A stretch of 17,594 bases of DNA. Origin: an uncultured Blautia sp. Its GTDB lineage: Bacteria > Bacillota > Clostridia > Lachnospirales > Lachnospiraceae. The stretch lies in assembly GCA_900551075.1 (NCBI GenBank), contig URVB01000062.1:1-17594 (forward strand), read 5' to 3'. Below are positions 15,556 to 17,594 of the stretch, one piece after another (within the stretch, counting starts at the first letter, position 1; each line of letters starts with the position of its first letter). The position numbers were made by a program, and so were the translations under genes. The notes beneath the pieces were generated by a model, which was not told the origin of the DNA, did no database searches, and saw only the letters and a program-made list of their open reading frames with translations.

Positions 15556-16274
15556 GGAGAAAGCGAAGAAAGAAACATCCTGTTAGAAAGATATTTATTA
15601 GTTTGTTTTCCATTCTGCTTTGCTTACTATTGGTGACCTGCGCTTTTTTCGGGATAAAGGGCGGCCAAATGTACCAGAAGGCAGTAACTGAAAAGTCTAT
15701 CAATGAGCGAGTAAAAGAAATTCAGGATATAGATGGATTTACGCCGTACTCTGATTTGCCACAGTTTTATATAGATGCCACAATATCTGTAGAAGATCAC
15801 AGGTTTGAAAGCCACTTTGGAATTGACCTGATTGCGATTGGCCGGGCCGCATTGACAGATATCAAGGAGATGTCTTTTGTGCAGGGAGGAAGTACGATTA
15901 CACAGCAGCTTGCCAAAAATATGCTTTTTACACAGGAGAAAAGGCTGGAACGGAAAGTGGCAGAGGTGTTTGCGGCTTTGGAACTGGAATCCCAGTATAC
16001 AAAAGAAGAAATTTTTGAGTTATATGCCAACACGGTCTATTTTGGAAACGGGAACCATGGTATTTATCAGGCTTCTATGGCTTATTTTGGAAAAGAACCA
16101 TCAGAGCTGACGGATTATGAGTGTGCTGTGTTAGCAGGAATTCCGAACGCCCCATCCGTTTATTCTCAGGATGAGGAGTTAACTTTACAACGTGTGAAAC
16201 AAGTGCTGAGCAGTATGGTAAGAAATAAAATAATTACTCAGGAGGAAGCAGATAGGATAGAGTTAAGAGATTAG
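15546..16274 (+). CDS. Monofunctional peptidoglycan glycosyltransferase (GT51)
   Basis: A 242-residue membrane-anchored enzyme that polymerises lipid II into glycan strands. Segment 16-38 anchors it. The five GT51 motifs are present in order: VEDHRFESHFGID with catalytic E83, QGGSTITQQLAKN (113-125), RKVAEVFAALELE (136-148), the KEEIFELYAN block with E158, and LAGIPNAPSVYSQ. There is no transpeptidase domain, and the length matches monofunctional enzymes. The start ATG 15546 has GGAG eight bases before it. The same frame is open back to 15393, but that start has no ribosome site. It could restore wall synthesis when lipid II is sequestered; this role is inferred from the neighbours. Confidence 0.92.
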   Translation: MPMRRKRRKKHPVRKIFISLFSILLCLLLVTCAFFGIKGGQMYQKAVTEKSINERVKEIQDIDGFTPYSDLPQFYIDATISVEDHRFESHFGIDLIAIGRAALTDIKEMSFVQGGSTITQQLAKNMLFTQEKRLERKVAEVFAALELESQYTKEEIFELYANTVYFGNGNHGIYQASMAYFGKEPSELTDYECAVLAGIPNAPSVYSQDEELTLQRVKQVLSSMVRNKIITQEEADRIELRD

Positions 16275-16287
16275 GAAGGAACAAGGT

Positions 16288-16438
16288 ATGGAATTAAAAA
16301 AGTAGATTTTATGCCCTTTATGTGAAAATAAAGCCAGGCTAAGAATACAAAAAGATACGGAGACAAGGATTCCTTCTGTATTGTTTCAAGTGTAAACAGG
16401 AGACGTTGATCAATGTACCGGAAATAATTACAGGAGAG
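16288..16438 (+). pseudogene. Broken cysteine-rich KTR-type protein gene
   Basis: After GGAACAAGGT an ATG at 16288 opens a frame reading MELKK, then a TAG (16303-16305) where the family usually has Trp, then ILCPLCENKARLRIQKDTET with the first CxxC. Near 16365-16371 the frame is lost. Adding one A (AA at 16365) and one T (TT at 16370) restores TKDFLLYC and the second pair of cysteines (16382-16384 and 16391-16393). KTR proteins are small four-Cys proteins often carried on clostridial mobile elements. The 3' boundary is unclear, because the frame runs into the next ORF. Confidence 0.6.
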
Positions 16439-16762
16439 ATGCCAGCGCGGAAATATGAGGAGTGGAGATTTGGTAAAATTCCATATCTGGAAGCTGTCTG
16501 TAACTGTAATCTCCGCCAGCTCTCCTTCCTTATGAAACAGATACGGTGTTATGCTGGCAAAACCGGATTGAAGCCGTCATATTGCTATTACAAGAGATGG
16601 GGTACAAAAAAGAGAAACGGACAAGGGCACAAGCCGGTATATCCGCTGCGGTTCAGCAAAAGTGGAAAAGCAGAAATAGAAAAGGCATATGCGACACATT
16701 TTCTTGATCCAAAAAGGATTGAGGAGATAAAGACAGAGGAAAAGTGCAAAAATCAAAATTGA
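16406..16762 (+). CDS. Hypothetical ORF, start uncertain, perhaps partly KTR remnant
   Basis: An open frame of 118 residues beginning at a TTG (16406) or at ATG 16439 (107 residues, GGAG only two bases upstream, which is poor). The 5' part is in frame with the second half of the KTR remnant (QETLINV), so the junction may be a fusion or deletion scar. The body is basic and rich in Tyr and Cys (for example KTGLKPSYCYYKRWG, then LRFSKSGKAEIEKAYATHF). I do not recognise it. No domain is visible; it may be a remnant of a mobile-element gene. Confidence 0.4.
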   Translation: MINVPEIITGEMPARKYEEWRFGKIPYLEAVCNCNLRQLSFLMKQIRCYAGKTGLKPSYCYYKRWGTKKRNGQGHKPVYPLRFSKSGKAEIEKAYATHFLDPKRIEEIKTEEKCKNQN

Positions 16763-16813
16763 AAAATTATGGAAAACAGGCAGAAATGGGATTTTTCTGT
16801 TCCTCCAAAACAG

Positions 16814-16842
16814 TTGATTTTCTGCGGCATTTTGCGTATGAT
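16814..16842 (+). promoter_or_regulatory. Promoter of the antitoxin-toxin pair
   Basis: TTGATT at 16814-16819, a 17-bp spacer, and TATGAT at 16837-16842. It lies 73 bases upstream of the antitoxin ATG, which implies transcription begins inside the upstream open frame rather than from a longer coding region. Confidence 0.55.
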
Positions 16843-16914
16843 AAAGATGAGCAAGTAGCTATGCTTGCGGGATTACAAAAGGAATTGCCATTAACACAAG
16901 AAGGAGGTGCGATT

Positions 16915-17100
16915 ATGGCTACGTCCAGCATTTTTACAAATATCGTGATCAGCGATCCGGAAAAAGCAGAGAAGTTTATTGACGCGCTTGAAGCGTCAAG
17001 CCTTGATCCTGAATGGAAGCCGACTACACCTGTCAAGCCGCCACTCACTGATATAGAAGCGATTCGCAGGCTTATGGCAAAGAGGGTTCAGAAAAAGTGA
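16915..17100 (+). CDS. Putative antitoxin of a GNAT-type toxin-antitoxin pair
   Basis: A 61-residue protein starting at ATG 16915 with AAGGAGGTG upstream. The sequence has an N-terminal MATSSIF segment, an acidic helix (DPEKAEKFIDALEAS) and a C-terminal PPLTDIEAIRRLMAKR helix, as I recall for the small proteins found before GNAT toxins in clostridia. The frame is open upstream to 16744, but the ribosome site and promoter place the start here. Its stop overlaps the toxin GTG. It would bind and neutralise the acetyltransferase; not proven from sequence. Confidence 0.7.
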   Translation: MATSSIFTNIVISDPEKAEKFIDALEASSLDPEWKPTTPVKPPLTDIEAIRRLMAKRVQKK

Positions 17101-17594
17101 GTAATTTTACATCGGTAAATATTCTGGATATGATAAACGCAATCGGAGAGGAGGAATTGCAGCCCATTCTCTCCGATTTCTCTTGCCCGAAGAATCATGA
17201 AATTGAGGGATTTGTAAGAAAAAACGCAATAGAGTTTGCCAAACGCAAGATGTCTGTTACATATTTGGTGGTTGACGGGGAAAGCAGGATCGTGGGGATA
17301 TTCACATTGACCCATAAGGCAGTAAAACTGCTGGATACAGGACTGACAGGAACTATGAGAAGAAAATCCAGCGTCATGCCCGTCTGGACGAGGCAACGGA
17401 CTCATACATGTTATCCGCTTTTTTGGTTGCCCAGTTTGGGAAGAATTATCAGTATGAGGAATCAGAGCTCCCACAGGAAATGAATTGCTGGATATGACGA
17501 TAGTCCCTCTGAAAGAAATTCAGCGGCAGATCGGCGGCGGGGGTGTATATCTTTGGTGTGAGGGCAATCCTAAACTGTTGTCATTCTACCAGAA
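17097..17594 (+). pseudogene. GNAT acetyltransferase toxin, two frameshifts, 3' end outside window
   Basis: GTG 17097 overlaps the antitoxin stop. The first ~90 residues read intact (SVTYLVVDGESRIVGIFTLT is the start of the acetyltransferase core). At the AAAA run 17363-17366 one missing A shifts the frame; restored, it reads KIQRHARLDEATDSYMLSAF and FLVAQFGKNYQYEESELP. At the CCC run 17470-17472 one missing C shifts it again; restored, it reads TGNELLDMTIVPLKEIQRQ and CEGNPKLLSFYQ, the typical GNAT C-terminal motif. GNAT toxins acetylate aminoacyl-tRNA in characterised families. As sequenced the toxin is inactive. Both losses are single bases in homopolymers, so base-call error must be ruled out. 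Confidence 0.7.

Noticed and set aside
16744..16914. Longer antitoxin protein starting with GTG at 16744
   Set aside because: A promoter lies inside this stretch and a strong AAGGAGGTG site precedes the ATG at 16915; the added part shows no known domain.
17088..17474. 128-codon minus-strand ORF
   Set aside because: It is antisense to the GNAT gene, has no ribosome site and no recognisable protein features.

Overview
The gene content, the strong AGGAGG-type ribosome binding sites, the moderate-to-low GC and the families present (LanFEG- and VanRSZ-like modules, KTR-type cysteine-rich protein, GNAT toxin-antitoxin pair) suggest a gut-type Clostridia genome, probably Lachnospiraceae or a relative. 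This is inference from family knowledge. No rRNA, tRNA, CRISPR array or intact insertion sequence was seen. The region reads as accessory DNA: stacked antimicrobial-peptide sensing and resistance modules, then decayed cargo genes at the right end.

Left block (1-4339, all minus strand): a VanR-like response regulator, a VanZ-like membrane protein and a VanS-like kinase form one operon. An ABC ATPase and an ABC-2 permease lie downstream; the permease carries an apparent frameshift and runs off the window. No VanH/A/X-type glycopeptide resistance enzymes are present. The regulator promoter and the ABC promoter share a 14-bp motif (13 of 14 identical), and in both it lies exactly 51 bp from the -10 box. 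The spacer 4340-4790 holds that promoter, a small basic ORF and a hairpin.

Second block (4791-9851): a response regulator and kinase (minus) are divergent from a LanFEG/CprABC-type lantibiotic-protection transporter (plus: ATPase and two permeases). The intergenic region has four CTCAAG repeats with an exact 11-bp period. Downstream lie two tiny hydrophobic-peptide ORFs, one apparently frameshifted, and a gene remnant. A stand-alone receiver-domain protein follows.

Third block (9876-15334): an OmpR-family regulator with an intramembrane-sensing-type kinase (VncRS/BceRS-like) drives a MacB/Vex-like ATPase and a 777-residue FtsX-type permease. A tandem TTACAGTAA site that overlaps the kinase stop codon probably operates the transporter. 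A perfect 14-bp hairpin terminates the operon.

Right end (15364-17594): a 63-residue membrane protein is translationally overlapped with a monofunctional peptidoglycan glycosyltransferase (GT51). Next come a broken KTR-type cysteine-rich gene, an unrecognised ORF, and an antitoxin/GNAT-toxin pair whose toxin has two frameshifts and is cut by the window end. Together the window looks like a cell-envelope defence island: three two-component systems and an orphan receiver, three transporters, VanZ and a glycan polymerase, all plausibly acting against antibiotics that target lipid II or the cell wall.
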